From a bacterium (GTDB taxonomy: Bacteria > Planctomycetota > Planctomycetia > Kolteriales > Kolteriaceae), in assembly GCA_019753235.1 (NCBI GenBank), contig JAIELF010000011.1:62001-126000 (forward strand): 64,000 nucleotides of DNA, in the 5' to 3' direction. Under the pieces are notes generated by a model. It saw only the letters and a program-made list of their open reading frames with translations, ran no database searches and was not told where the DNA came from. Shown in pieces: positions 26,447-35,972 of this stretch. The position numbers and the translations under genes are program-made. Every line of letters starts with the position of its first letter. Position 1 is the first letter of the stretch.

Positions 26447-27895
26447 TTACTCCCCCTGCCCCAGCGAGTAGGCCGGCTTGCCATCAAAGTGACAGAGGTG
26501 TTCTGTCTTGATGAAGTCGATCCCCGCGTCAGCGAACCGCTTGATGAGAGAAGCGACTTGCTGATGATTGATCGTTCCGGTCGGCGTGTCGGCTATGAAT
26601 CGGCAACGCCAATGATCGGTGCAGAAAGTCTCGGGGAAACCATCGGGCCAAACCTTGACGCCGCGATTGGTGACCATCTTGATCTTGACCCCTTCGCCGG
26701 ACAGCTTTTTCATCTTTGCGCCCAACTCGTCGGGTTTCGCTTGAAACGCGTGAACGAAGACATCGATGCCGACCAAGTCTTTCTTGGCTGGAATGGTGGG
26801 AGAAATCTGAATCTGCTTCATGGCATCGGCCGAAGTAGCGTACTTGACGGGTTTGAGTTTCTCGGGAAGCTTGCCCAATCGTTGACAAACCGCCTTGGCA
26901 AACTCTTTGGTGCCGACCTTTTCTTTGCTGTAAGGCTCATTGTAAACGTCGTACGTATGGATCCCATCTTCGATGGTCCGCAGCCAGGCGTTGTGAATCC
27001 GCTCGGCAATGTCCCCTTGGTTGATATGGACGAGCATCATGATGGCCCCGTGGAGCAAGCCGGAGGGGTTAGCGAGGTTTTGTCCTGCTCGCCGTGGGGC
27101 GGACCCGTGGATCGCTTCGAACATGGCAAAGTCGATGCCGATATTTGCCGAGCCTGCCAACCCAACCGAGCCGGCAATCTGTGCCGCGACATCCGATAAG
27201 ATGTCACCGTACAAGTTGGGCATCACGATCACATCAAAGACTTCTGGCGTGTCGGCTAATTTGGCGGCGCCGATATCGACAATCCAATGTTCGTTTTCGA
27301 TATCGGGGTATTCTTTGGCAATCTGATCAAAGACCCTGTGGAACAGGCCGTCGGTGATTTTCATGATGTTATCTTTGGTGAAACAAGTCACCTTTTTGCG
27401 ATGATGCGCTCGTGCGAATTCGAACCCATAACGGGCAATCCTCTCGGAGCCTGGCCGAGAGATCAGCTTCAGACACTGTGTCACTTCGTCGGTCTGTTGG
27501 TGCTCGATGCCGGCGTAAGTATCTTCCTCGTTTTCTCGAACGATGGTGACATCCATGGTGGGATGCTTGGTTTCGATGAAGGGATGGTAGGCGACGCAGG
27601 GTCTGATGTTGGCGTACAAGCCGAGCGTCTTTCGGACGGTGACGTTCAGGCTCTTGTAGCCTCCTCCTTGTGGCGTGGTGATAGGGGCCTTCAAAAAGAC
27701 ACGGGTTCGACGAAGTGATTCCCAAGATGAATCGGAGATGCCCGCGGTGTTGCCGCTGAGATAGACGCGTTCGCCGATCTCGATCGTTTCGACATCGATC
27801 CGCGCCCCTGCCTCCTTGAGGATCTCAAGCGATGCCGCCATGATCTCGGGACCAATACCGTCACCGTGCGCCACCGTAATCGGAACGTTCTTCAT
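26447..27895 (-). CDS. icd: NADP-dependent isocitrate dehydrogenase (long bacterial form)
   Basis: 482 residues. GDGIGPEI at the N-terminus, KAPITTPQGGGYKSLNV, RENEEDTYAGIEH, VIVMPNLYGDILSDVAAQIAG and FEAIHGSAP are isocitrate/isopropylmalate dehydrogenase motifs; the last is the cofactor loop. A C-terminal extension of about 140 residues (from KYATSADAMKQ) matches the longer Thermus/Rickettsia-type isocitrate dehydrogenase rather than LeuB (about 360) or E. coli Icd (416). It converts isocitrate to 2-oxoglutarate. ATG 27895 gives the family N-terminus MKNVPITVAHGDG; the frame continues 63 codons upstream without support. Confidence 0.9.
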   Translation of the reverse strand: MKNVPITVAHGDGIGPEIMAASLEILKEAGARIDVETIEIGERVYLSGNTAGISDSSWESLRRTRVFLKAPITTPQGGGYKSLNVTVRKTLGLYANIRPCVAYHPFIETKHPTMDVTIVRENEEDTYAGIEHQQTDEVTQCLKLISRPGSERIARYGFEFARAHHRKKVTCFTKDNIMKITDGLFHRVFDQIAKEYPDIENEHWIVDIGAAKLADTPEVFDVIVMPNLYGDILSDVAAQIAGSVGLAGSANIGIDFAMFEAIHGSAPRRAGQNLANPSGLLHGAIMMLVHINQGDIAERIHNAWLRTIEDGIHTYDVYNEPYSKEKVGTKEFAKAVCQRLGKLPEKLKPVKYATSADAMKQIQISPTIPAKKDLVGIDVFVHAFQAKPDELGAKMKKLSGEGVKIKMVTNRGVKVWPDGFPETFCTDHWRCRFIADTPTGTINHQQVASLIKRFADAGIDFIKTEHLCHFDGKPAYSLGQGE

Positions 27896-28185
27896 CGACA
27901 GCCCTTTAGTTCGCCACCCTCGAACCGCACACTGGGCGGATGGCCGACCGCGATCGGCCTGCCTCCCCCCTTTGCTTCGTATGTCTTCAAAATTCGCGGG
28001 ACAATAGGCTATTTCGGCAGAAGCTGCTCTCGGGGGCTTCTCCCGCCTAAGAGTAAAACCGCTGCAAGAAAGAGACAACGCCAACTAGAGGCACTCTCTT
28101 GAGCCCCTTGAATCGGCAACGAAGCGGGGTTTTCGTCCCATTGGATCGCTCGAACCGATTCCGGCACTTGACCCTTTTTTCAGGA

Positions 28186-29247
28186 CTAAACCGGCGTGAA
28201 ATCGTCCCCTGATTGCAGGGATAGAATGAACTGTGCGAGAAGCTCGGCGGCGGACTCGAGATCGTCCAAGGAGATCAGCTCCACCGGACTGTGCATGTAC
28301 CGAAGCGGAATTCCCAAACAGGCAGTCGCCACGCCCGACCGGATAAGCTGCAACACATTGGCATCATTGGAGGTGCCACGATTGGCTCCCTTGATCTGGA
28401 TCGGCAAGGAGTGCTGCTGTGCCGTCTCTTGCAGTCGGCGGAACATCACGGGGTTGATGTTCGGGCCGCGGAAAAGAACCGGGCCCTTCCCGATGCCGAC
28501 CACCGCGTTCGAGCGTTTATCAATCGTGGGGCAATCCGTCGCATGCGTGACATCGACGGCGATGGCCAAGTGCGGATCGATGCCGAACGCTGCTGTCTGC
28601 GCCCCACGAAGACCGATCTCTTCCTGAACGGCGCTCACGACATGGACGGCCGGCGCAAACTTCTTTCCCTTCAATCGCCGAAGTGCTTCGAAGACGACGA
28701 ACAGACCCGCGGAATCGTCCATTTTGGGACCGGAAACAATACTTCCTGCGATCGGACGAAGGCCAAGCTCGACCGTCACGGGGTCGGCGATCTGCACCCG
28801 CCGGCGAACTTCGACAGCATCCTGAATCCCCAGGTCGATCCAGAGCTCGTGAAACTCCGGGATCTTTTTTCGTTCGTCGTCTGTGAGAAGATGGGTCGCC
28901 TTGCGCGCGATCACGCCGGGGAGCGGTCCCTCTGCTGACCAAACCACCACGCGCTGCCCGAGAAGAATCTGGACGTCCCAGCCTCCGATCGGCAAGCAGT
29001 AAATGAAACCCTGATCGTCGATGTGCTGAACAATCATGCCGATCTGGTCGACGTGACCATCAAGCAATACTCGGCACGATCCGCCAGCATTGACGGTGGC
29101 GATCACATTGCCATGCACATCGGTTCGGATTTCGTCAGCAAAAGAACGGGCGTAATCGCGAACGATCCGCTGGATTTTCTGTTCGTAACCCGAAGGGCTG
29201 GGGGTTTCGACCAGTTGCCGAAAAAACTCTTGAGCCGTTGCATCCAC
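28186..29247 (-). CDS. M42 family metallopeptidase (glutamyl aminopeptidase-like)
   Basis: 353 residues. Di-metal aminopeptidase of the tetrahedral TET group: LLDGHVDQIGM (first metal His/Asp), GPKMDDSAGL (bridging Asp), SAVQEEIGLRGAQ (catalytic Glu pair), AVDVTHATDCP and a C-terminal MHSPVE (last metal His). These trim N-terminal residues from peptides in the cytoplasm. GTG 29247 with AAGGA 8 nt upstream gives the usual MDATAQEFF start; an upstream ATG at 29289 is an alternative. The gene stands alone, with a 290-bp gap to icd. Confidence 0.88.
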   Translation of the reverse strand: MDATAQEFFRQLVETPSPSGYEQKIQRIVRDYARSFADEIRTDVHGNVIATVNAGGSCRVLLDGHVDQIGMIVQHIDDQGFIYCLPIGGWDVQILLGQRVVVWSAEGPLPGVIARKATHLLTDDERKKIPEFHELWIDLGIQDAVEVRRRVQIADPVTVELGLRPIAGSIVSGPKMDDSAGLFVVFEALRRLKGKKFAPAVHVVSAVQEEIGLRGAQTAAFGIDPHLAIAVDVTHATDCPTIDKRSNAVVGIGKGPVLFRGPNINPVMFRRLQETAQQHSLPIQIKGANRGTSNDANVLQLIRSGVATACLGIPLRYMHSPVELISLDDLESAAELLAQFILSLQSGDDFTPV

Positions 29248-29794
29248 GACGATCTTCCTTGACGAGAACCTCGAACGAAACCTTTTCACGAAGCGCGAGC
29301 CGGACGAACCGGTCTCGCTTCTCTACGAGGGCATTCAATGGAGATTCCCACGTCGCACAAAGCCCCTGCTCGTCCGGCGCCTCTTGTTCCTGACTCGTTG
29401 TGCCACCCTGCTGACACTTCCCATCTTCACAAGAAAAGGGGGCGAAATCGTTCATTTCTAACTTCTCTTCACGATTTTTTCTTTGCGCGGTTGACACGAT
29501 GAGTCAGCCCTTTTAGCTTTCGGCCCGTCACGACGCCGAGCGGGATGCGAAGCAAGTGACACATCGGTCGGGGGACCGGTGAATGCTTGTGGGTCGGAAA
29601 CAAACCCTCTCGGGTGATGACCGGTCGATGAGCGGTGCGGCGTCGATGGAAAGGGTTGGCTCGTTGACCGAGCCGATCGGCTTTCGATCGGCGGGAAACG
29701 GGATGGAACAAGTCTAGCTCGGTGCGAGGGCCGCTCCGGCCAATTTGCGAAACGATGAATGCAAGGAAGCAATCTCGCACGAGGCTCAACCAGG
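29248..29794. other. Intergenic region between divergent genes
   Basis: About 550 bp between the M42 peptidase (minus) and the PseG-like gene (plus). A minus-strand frame ending at 29135 with ATG 29455 would encode a Cys-containing peptide (MNDFAPFSCEDGKC start) but overlaps the peptidase start by over 100 bp and has a poor ribosome site, so it is not called. Promoters of both genes should lie here; no clear -35/-10 pair was found. Confidence 0.45.
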
Positions 29795-30868
29795 ATGACA
29801 CGAGGATCGATCCTTCTGCGCGTCGACGGCTCTGCCGACGACGGTATGGGCAAAGTGGCTCGCTGTTTGGCATTGGCCAACGCGCTGCAACGACGCCGAT
29901 ATCAAATGACGTTCATGTCTCGCATCGACAATCATGCGTGGCCCGATCGAATTCGAAGGCACCGCCACACCGTGTTGCGGGCAAGCCATCCGGCTGGAAC
30001 CAGTTCGGACCGGGCCGACCTGATGAAGGAAGTCGAGTCGCGCCAGCCCCAGGTTGTCATCACCGACTCGATTGAGTTCGATGAAGAATACCTGGCCATG
30101 CTCTCTTACCGCGTGCCGCTCGTCATCACGATCGACGCCATCGCAGGGATTCGCTTTCCCAGCGACATCGTTCTGAGCCCCACGCTGGTTTGCGACTCGA
30201 GAGATTTTCATGTTTATCCCGGCACGCAGATCCTCGCCGGCGAACGTTATGCGATGGTCCGAAGCGAGTTTCGACGCGCTCGAAACGTCCGCGCGACCGA
30301 ACCGGGTGGTGCTGTCCGAGTTCTCCTTTCGCTCGGCGGCGGTGAGGTCGGCCACGATACCGCTCGCTTGGCGGCCGCGATGTTGGAAGAAAAGAGCATC
30401 GACAAGATCGATGCCGTCATCGGCGCCTCGACCGAAGGACGTGATGAACTCAAGATGTTGGCCGAACGCTTTCCCGGCCGGCTAAGCATCATCGCCGACT
30501 GTCGCGATCTGGCGGCTCGCATCACGAAATCACACTTGCTGGTCTGTGCCGGCGGCAACACGCCGATCGAAGCCGCCTGTGTCGGGATCCCAACGGTGGT
30601 CGTGGTTCGTCGACCCGACCAGACTGCCCATGCCGAAAAGCTCGAAGAGGTCGGCGTCGCGCAGAGTGTCGGCGAGTTTGATAGCTCGGCACCCGAGCGA
30701 GTCGCGCGGGCCGTCGTCGAGATTCTCGGCGACAACTTCGAACGTAAAGCCATGAGCCGATCAGGGCGAATGCTGATCGACGGGCGCGGAGGGGATCGGT
30801 TGGTCACGGCGACCGAGATTCTGCTTCGCCGAGCACGTGTTGCCAAGTCGATGCCCGCAGCAGCGTAA
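29795..30868 (+). CDS. PseG-like glycosyltransferase-fold nucleotide-sugar hydrolase
   Basis: 357 residues. LLRVDGSADDGMGKVARCLALANAL is (in two halves) the family start, where PseG has RADGG-x-x-GMGH-x-MR-x-LALA; LSLGGGEVG and CAGGNTPIEAACVGIPTVVV follow as in GT-B enzymes. PseG removes UDP from UDP-2,4-diacetamido-trideoxy-altrose in pseudaminic acid synthesis. In place of GMGH this protein has GMGK, so the catalytic His of PseG (His17) is replaced by Lys, and no other pse genes are near. It may be a divergent UDP-sugar hydrolase or transferase. ATG 29795 follows GAGG at 29781; ATG 29759 is possible. A strong terminator follows. Confidence 0.65.
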   Translation: MTRGSILLRVDGSADDGMGKVARCLALANALQRRRYQMTFMSRIDNHAWPDRIRRHRHTVLRASHPAGTSSDRADLMKEVESRQPQVVITDSIEFDEEYLAMLSYRVPLVITIDAIAGIRFPSDIVLSPTLVCDSRDFHVYPGTQILAGERYAMVRSEFRRARNVRATEPGGAVRVLLSLGGGEVGHDTARLAAAMLEEKSIDKIDAVIGASTEGRDELKMLAERFPGRLSIIADCRDLAARITKSHLLVCAGGNTPIEAACVGIPTVVVVRRPDQTAHAEKLEEVGVAQSVGEFDSSAPERVARAVVEILGDNFERKAMSRSGRMLIDGRGGDRLVTATEILLRRARVAKSMPAAA

Positions 30869-30898
30869 CGAGCGCTCGCACAGACGAGAACAACACGC

Positions 30899-30934
30899 AG
30901 GCACGGGGCCGATCTTGGTCTCCGTGCCTTTTTT
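30899..30934 (+). terminator. Rho-independent terminator
   Basis: AGGCACGG 30899-30906 pairs perfectly with CCGTGCCT 30922-30929 and is followed by a run of six T. It ends the transcript of the PseG-like gene, 31 bp after its stop codon. Confidence 0.85.
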
Positions 30935-30986
30935 CTTCGCAGCACTTTCGACTTTCAACGTGTTGAAAGAGGACGAACTGCCGCTG

Positions 30987-31820
30987 ATGCCCGGTATCAA
31001 GGATTTGACAGACCATGTTGCCGTGGTGACCGGTGCCGGCTCGGGCATCGGCAAGACAACGGCCATCGGACTGGCCCAGGCGGGGGCAAACATCGTTCTT
31101 GCCGACATTCGCGATGATCGACTGGATCAAGTCACGGAGAGGATTCGGTCCCTTGGGCGAAAGGCTTGGCCGCACGTCGTCGATGTCGCCCAGCGCGAAC
31201 AAGTCGCTGAGTTGGCCAGGCAGGTTGAAAAAGAGGCTGGATTTGCGTCTATCCTGTTCAACAATGCGGGCGTGGCCATGGCCGGTGAAGTCGTTGATAC
31301 GTCCCTCGATGATTTCGCCTGGATCATGGGGATTAATTTCTGGGGACCGATGCACGGCATCAAAGAATTCTTGCCGTCAATGATCGCGCAAGGTCGAGGA
31401 CACATCGTCACGACTGCGAGTTTCATGGGTCTTTGCCCAACACCCGGGACGGCCGGCTACAGCGTGACAAAGGCAGCGGTCATCGCCTTGAGCGAAGCCC
31501 TTCGCCTGGAGGCTCGTCGCCATGGGGTCGGCGTCAGCGTCGTCTGTCCCGGCATCATCAACACCGGCATCGTCGCCGACTCGCGTTATCACGAAGTTCC
31601 CGGAGGCGCGAGCAAGAAATCAACCGTCGAATTCTACCGCAAGCGGGGCTGGCCCCCCGAGCGCGTGGCGCAGGCCGTCTTAAGGGCGATTCGCAAAGAT
31701 CTCGCGGTAGTCCCAGTTGGCCCCGAGGCATGGGGGCCTTGGTATCTGAAGCGGCTGTCACCTGGACTCTTCGAGTGGGTTTCGCATCTGGCTTGGCGAC
31801 GACTTCGCGGCAAGTCGTGA
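30987..31820 (+). CDS. SDR family oxidoreductase
   Basis: 277 residues. Classical short-chain dehydrogenase: VVTGAGSGIGK (T-G-x3-G-x-G), DIRDDRLD after beta strand 2, NNAGVAMAG, and the catalytic set with Ser in TASFMG and YSVTKAA (Tyr-x3-Lys). The acidic DI pair suggests NAD preference. C-terminal segment YLKRLSPGLFEWVSHLAWRR is amphipathic. The start is placed at ATG 30987, where the family sequence begins; AAGAGGA lies 13 nt upstream. The frame extends back through the terminator region, which is not credible as coding. Substrate unknown. Confidence 0.85.
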   Translation: MPGIKDLTDHVAVVTGAGSGIGKTTAIGLAQAGANIVLADIRDDRLDQVTERIRSLGRKAWPHVVDVAQREQVAELARQVEKEAGFASILFNNAGVAMAGEVVDTSLDDFAWIMGINFWGPMHGIKEFLPSMIAQGRGHIVTTASFMGLCPTPGTAGYSVTKAAVIALSEALRLEARRHGVGVSVVCPGIINTGIVADSRYHEVPGGASKKSTVEFYRKRGWPPERVAQAVLRAIRKDLAVVPVGPEAWGPWYLKRLSPGLFEWVSHLAWRRLRGKS

Positions 31821-31839
31821 CATCATCATGTCACTGTTG

Positions 31840-32781
31840 TCAAGGTGGCATGGGACGCACAAAGATTTTTCCGTTCTCATGACCACTCACGATCTGTTTC
31901 CCGTCCGGGGAGATCGCCAGCGAGTAGGCACCGAACGCCTTCTTGTCCGTGGCGATCGGCGTTGCATCGGCAGGGTTCCAAACGGTAACACTTCCCGAAT
32001 AGCCGCCACTGACCCATCGACCAGAATCTTTCGCCACCACCAGTGTGAAGACCGGGTCGGGCGTGGGAACCTCGCGAAGGACCTTCCCCTCGGCCACGCT
32101 CCAAAGACGAATCTTTCGGTCCATTCCCCCCGAGAATAGCGTTTGCCCGTCCGCGGAAAAGGCAACCGCGAGCACGGCCTCTTCGCTTCCACCGAGCTCC
32201 TTCATCGCGGTGCCGGCCGCTACATCCCAAAGCCTGATGACCTTGTCCTGGCTGGCGGTGGCGGCGACTTTGCCGTCCGCGGTGATCGCGAACGAGTAAA
32301 TCGTCCCTTGATGCCCCTCCAGCTTTTTTGCCTCTGCATGATTGGCGGTCGTCCACAGGCGAACCGTTTTGTCCTGACCGGCGGAGATGATTTGTGATGC
32401 GTCCGGCAAATAGGCGACGGAACTGACGATTCCTTGGTGACCGGTGAGCTCAGCAATCTTGCTACCGTCGGCCAGATTCCAAATCCGAATCAGCCCGTCG
32501 AGCCCTGCGGTCGCGATCGCCTGGCCATCCGGCCGAAACGCGAATCCGTAGATCGGCTTGTCATGGGCGACCACCTCTCGAACAAGACTTCCATCCGCCC
32601 ATTTCCAGAGCTTCCATTTGCCGTCGTAGCCGACACTGGCCAACATCGAACCATCCGGGCTGAAGGCCAATCCCGAAACGATCGCCCCGTGTGCCGGCCA
32701 TTCTGTGGGCACATCCGACCGGGTCGGCTCGGCCAGTAAACAGCACGCCCACCATGCCACAAGGAGTCGATACGTCGCCAC
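31840..32781 (-). CDS. Exported WD40 repeat protein
   Basis: 313 residues. A hydrophobic segment (YRLLVAWWACCLLAEP) acts as signal peptide, followed by seven WD40 blades, each with a [AG]FSPDG-like strand and a terminal [LI]W dipeptide (KLWKW, RIWNL, RLWTT, RLWDV, RLWSV, TVWNP, and a degenerate last one), enough for one closed propeller. WD40 proteins serve as protein-interaction platforms and are greatly expanded in Planctomycetota. GTG 32781 has a GAAGGGGGG site; ATG 32823 would add 14 residues and has none. Convergent with the SDR gene. Confidence 0.82.
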   Translation of the reverse strand: MATYRLLVAWWACCLLAEPTRSDVPTEWPAHGAIVSGLAFSPDGSMLASVGYDGKWKLWKWADGSLVREVVAHDKPIYGFAFRPDGQAIATAGLDGLIRIWNLADGSKIAELTGHQGIVSSVAYLPDASQIISAGQDKTVRLWTTANHAEAKKLEGHQGTIYSFAITADGKVAATASQDKVIRLWDVAAGTAMKELGGSEEAVLAVAFSADGQTLFSGGMDRKIRLWSVAEGKVLREVPTPDPVFTLVVAKDSGRWVSGGYSGSVTVWNPADATPIATDKKAFGAYSLAISPDGKQIVSGHENGKIFVRPMPP

Positions 32782-33114
32782 GCGATGGTCCCCCCTTCGC
32801 CATTTTGTCCTTTGATGAACCATTCTAACGGATGTACCAACTTTGCCGACCTGGGTTTGGTTCCAATGGCAAGAGTAAGCCTCGGTCGATTTGCGATTCA
32901 TGCCGAAAGCGGGAATGTTCTCTTGGTTGGCTTTCCGATCGAACCGTTCCTCGTTTCTCACCCCGGAAACATCTGTGGGTGAAGGGAAAGCCAAAAAGGG
33001 GGTCTTGCGTGGCTCGGCCAAAGCGGCGGCCGGCAACGCGGTTGCGGGATATGTCGGCAACCAGACCGAATCGGTGACACCTGGTAGACACTGGAAGCAG
33101 CCGGGGAGATATTG
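32782..33114. other. Divergent intergenic region wd40/fabF
   Basis: 333 bp between divergent genes. Two short direct copies of CGGCAAC at about 33031 and 33053 allow alternative small hairpins (GCAAC/GTTGC and GGTTGC/GCAACC). No convincing small gene; short frames lack ribosome sites. Confidence 0.4.
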
Positions 33115-34392
33115 ATGCGCCGAGTCGTCGTGACCGGTATCGGGGTGGTCGCCCCCAACGGCAACAATACCAAAGATTTTTGGAACGCCTGCGTCGAAGG
33201 CCGCACCGGCATCGCTCCTATTACCAGCTTTGATGCCAGCACGTATCCATCCCAGATCGCCGGCGAAATTCGCCAACTCGAAGTCAAGCACCTAGTCCCC
33301 GACCGCAAATCGATGAAGGTCATGGGACGCAATATTCAGTTTGCCGTCGTCGCCGCCCATGAGGCCATGACGAGCGCGGGGATCGACCCTGGCACTCTCG
33401 ACCCCGAACGATTCGGCGTCTGCATGGGTTCGGGCGTCGTCCCCATGGGACTATCGGATCTTGCTAAGCCGATCATGGAATCGCTGGACGAAACAGGGAC
33501 ATTCGAGCCGGCCAAGTTCGGCGAAGTCGGCCCTCGATCGCTTGAGCCCCTTTGGCTGTTGAAGCTTTTGCCCAACATGCTCAGTTCGCATCTGGCGATT
33601 CTTCACCATGCCGAAGGCCCGTGCAATACCATCACGACGGCGTGTGCCGCCGGCACCCAGGCGATCGGCGAAGCGTTTCGGTTGATCGCGCGAGGCGATG
33701 CAGAGGTCATGCTCGCCGGCGGGTCCGATAGTCGAATCGAACCCCTCATGATGGTTGCCTACGGCTCGCTGGGAGCGCTCAGTCGATCGCGACGACCTTC
33801 CGCCGAGGTCAGCAGACCCTTCGATCGCGAGCGCGATGGCTTCGTCTTAGGGGAGGGGGCCGCGGTCCTTTTCCTCGAAGAGTTCGAACGAGCCCGACAA
33901 CGGGGCGCTCATATCTATGCCGAGATCGCGGGATACGGTTCGTCATGCGATGCGTTCGGCATCACTCGGCCCGAGCCGACAGGCAAGGGTGCCCGCCGAG
34001 CCATCGAGATGGCGCTGCGTGAAGCACAACTTAATCGCGACCAGATCGACTACATCAACGCCCACGGGACCAGCACGCCTCTCAACGATGAAATGGAAAC
34101 GAACGCAGTCAAGGGCTCACTGGGCTCGGATGCACATCGAACGCCCCTCAGTTCCATTAAGAGCATGACAGGCCATCTGATCGGAGCCGCCGGCGCCGTC
34201 GAGGCGGCCGCCACCGCCCTGACGATCGATACCGGCCTGCTCCCTCCGACGATCAATCTCACGAGCCCCGATCCGAAGTGCGATCTCGATTATGTTCCCA
34301 ATGCGGCTCGGCGACAGGATGTGCAAGTCGCCCTGACAAACTCGTTCGGGTTTGGCGGGCAAAACGCGAGCTTAATCCTGACCCGAGTCTAA
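33115..34392 (+). CDS. fabF: 3-oxoacyl-[acyl-carrier-protein] synthase II
   Basis: 425 residues. RRVVVTGIGVVAPNG start, TTACAAGTQA with the nucleophile Cys177, NAHGTSTPLND and SMTGHLIGAAG with the two catalytic His, and NSFGFGGQNASL at the end form a complete Cys-His-His ketosynthase of the FabF type. It extends acyl-ACP with malonyl-ACP in fatty acid synthesis. GGGGAG at 33103-33108 favours ATG 33115 over the TTG one codon upstream. No acpP or fabD/G is adjacent, so it may be a specialised paralogue. Confidence 0.9.
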   Translation: MRRVVVTGIGVVAPNGNNTKDFWNACVEGRTGIAPITSFDASTYPSQIAGEIRQLEVKHLVPDRKSMKVMGRNIQFAVVAAHEAMTSAGIDPGTLDPERFGVCMGSGVVPMGLSDLAKPIMESLDETGTFEPAKFGEVGPRSLEPLWLLKLLPNMLSSHLAILHHAEGPCNTITTACAAGTQAIGEAFRLIARGDAEVMLAGGSDSRIEPLMMVAYGSLGALSRSRRPSAEVSRPFDRERDGFVLGEGAAVLFLEEFERARQRGAHIYAEIAGYGSSCDAFGITRPEPTGKGARRAIEMALREAQLNRDQIDYINAHGTSTPLNDEMETNAVKGSLGSDAHRTPLSSIKSMTGHLIGAAGAVEAAATALTIDTGLLPPTINLTSPDPKCDLDYVPNAARRQDVQVALTNSFGFGGQNASLILTRV

Positions 34393-34404
34393 ATCCGCCT
34401 TAAT

Positions 34405-34433
34405 TTGATGTAAGATATTTCTGCTAATATACT
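34405..34433 (+). promoter_or_regulatory. Promoter in an AT-rich island before hom
   Basis: TTGATG 34405-34410, 17-nt spacer, TATACT 34428-34433. The surrounding 45 bp are markedly AT-rich for this chromosome. It would start a leader of about 165 nt before the homoserine dehydrogenase ATG. Confidence 0.6.
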
Positions 34434-34447
34434 TAACATGCATTGGT

Positions 34448-34469
34448 CCCTGGCTTGTTTAGGCCAGGG
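34448..34469 (+). promoter_or_regulatory. Leader hairpin upstream of hom
   Basis: Perfect 7-bp stem CCCTGGC/GCCAGGG with an 8-nt loop, about 10 nt after the expected transcription start. No T-run follows, so it is not a plain terminator; role unknown. Confidence 0.45.
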
Positions 34470-34604
34470 GGAATTTCAAGCGTCCATCCTCTCCCTTGAC
34501 CAACCACCCCTCTCGGAATAGGCATAACTCTTTATCTATCTTGGCGGTTACGTGAACGACTGGCGGGCTGATCCCGCGGGCGTTCCGCAGCGCGAAAGAG
34601 CACC

Positions 34605-35918
34605 ATGCCGGCAACTGGCCTGCGATTGGCGATGATCGGTCTCGGGACCGTCGGCACGGGAGTGGCGAAGCTATTGACCCAGCGGCCCGAACATCTTCGC
34701 TCGCTGGGGGTTGGTCCGCTCGAACTCAAGACCGTCGTCGTCCGCGACCCTGCCAAATCCCGCGGAATCGATCTCGGGGGCGCTCGTTTGACGACCGACT
34801 TCGACAGCCTGCTCGCGGATCGCGACATCGATGCGGTGATCGAGGTCATGGGGGGCATCGAGCCTGCCCGGCATCGAATCGCGGCTCTGCTTCGTGCGGG
34901 TAAGCATGTCGTGACCGCCAACAAAGCGGTCCTGGCCGAGCACGGGCGTGAACTCTTCGAGATTGCCCATCAGTCTGACCGATCGATTCTTTTCGAAGCC
35001 AGCGTCGCGGGCGGGATCCCGATTCTGGCGGCACTGGCAGAGACCCTCTGTGTCAACCGAATCGAGCGGATTTCCGGCATTGTGAATGGAACCTGCAACT
35101 ACATCCTGACGGCCATGCACGAGCGAGGCCTTGCCTACGGCGACGCTCTTCGGCAGGCTCAACAGCTCGGCTTTGCCGAGGCCGATCCCACGCTCGATGT
35201 CAACGGCAGTGACGCTGCCCAGAAACTCGCGATTCTGGCTCGCCTGGCCTTTCAAAGCAAAGTCGATTGGCGTTCGATTTCTCGGGCCGGCATCGACAAA
35301 CTCGATTCGATGGATCTTCGATTTGCCAGGGAACTCGGCTACGTCATCAAACTCCTCGCAGAAGGAGAAGTTGTCGGCGGGAAGCTCTCGCTGCAAGTCA
35401 CGCCGAAACTCGTCCATCAAAATCATCCGCTGGCCCAGATTCGCGGAGAGTACAACGCGATTCAAGTACATGGGGACGCGGTCGGGGATCTCCTGTTTTC
35501 TGGTAAAGGGGCAGGGGAGATGCCAACCGCCTCGAGCGTGGTCGCCGGGGTTATCGATCTGGCCACGGGTCGGGGTCAGCAAACCTTTCGAGCGCTTCGG
35601 CTATGGGAAACCGAGCCGGCAGGACCCCATTTCGACCCGACAAGTCAGGCGAAAAGCCGATTCTATTTGCGATTTACGATCAGCGATCGGCCCGGCACGC
35701 TGGCGCGGATCGCCAGCATTCTCGGCGAGCACGGCATCAGCATTGCCAGTGTCATTCAACACGAAACGCCAGAAAACAAGCCGGAACAGCCGGTCCCGCT
35801 CATTATCATGACTCACGAGGCATCCGATGGTCCGGTCCGCTTGTCGCTGGCCGAGGCCGATCGACTGGAGATTGCCCGGGCGCCGAGCGTTTGTCTGCCG
35901 GTGGCGGCGCACGCTTGA
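34605..35918 (+). CDS. hom: Homoserine dehydrogenase
   Basis: 437 residues. MIGLGTVGTGVAKLL is the NAD(P) loop; VTANKAVLAEHG, GGIPI and ISGIVNGTCNYILTAM and GFAEADPTLDVNGSDAAQKLAILA are the catalytic domain signatures, and a C-terminal ACT domain (about residues 350-420, FTISDRPGTLARIASILGEHG) is the threonine feedback site. It reduces aspartate semialdehyde to homoserine. The thrB gene follows after 54 bp and lysC after that, forming an aspartate-family operon. Confidence 0.95.
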   Translation: MPATGLRLAMIGLGTVGTGVAKLLTQRPEHLRSLGVGPLELKTVVVRDPAKSRGIDLGGARLTTDFDSLLADRDIDAVIEVMGGIEPARHRIAALLRAGKHVVTANKAVLAEHGRELFEIAHQSDRSILFEASVAGGIPILAALAETLCVNRIERISGIVNGTCNYILTAMHERGLAYGDALRQAQQLGFAEADPTLDVNGSDAAQKLAILARLAFQSKVDWRSISRAGIDKLDSMDLRFARELGYVIKLLAEGEVVGGKLSLQVTPKLVHQNHPLAQIRGEYNAIQVHGDAVGDLLFSGKGAGEMPTASSVVAGVIDLATGRGQQTFRALRLWETEPAGPHFDPTSQAKSRFYLRFTISDRPGTLARIASILGEHGISIASVIQHETPENKPEQPVPLIIMTHEASDGPVRLSLAEADRLEIARAPSVCLPVAAHA

Positions 35919-35972
35919 TGAAATCGAACATGGGTTCAAGGCGAGGTCTTTTTTGGGGATGGTAGACAAGAG

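Noticed and set aside
29135-29455. Minus-strand Cys-containing small protein starting MNDFAPFSCEDGKC
   Set aside because: Poor ribosome site and more than 100 bp overlap with the M42 peptidase start; no recognisable family.
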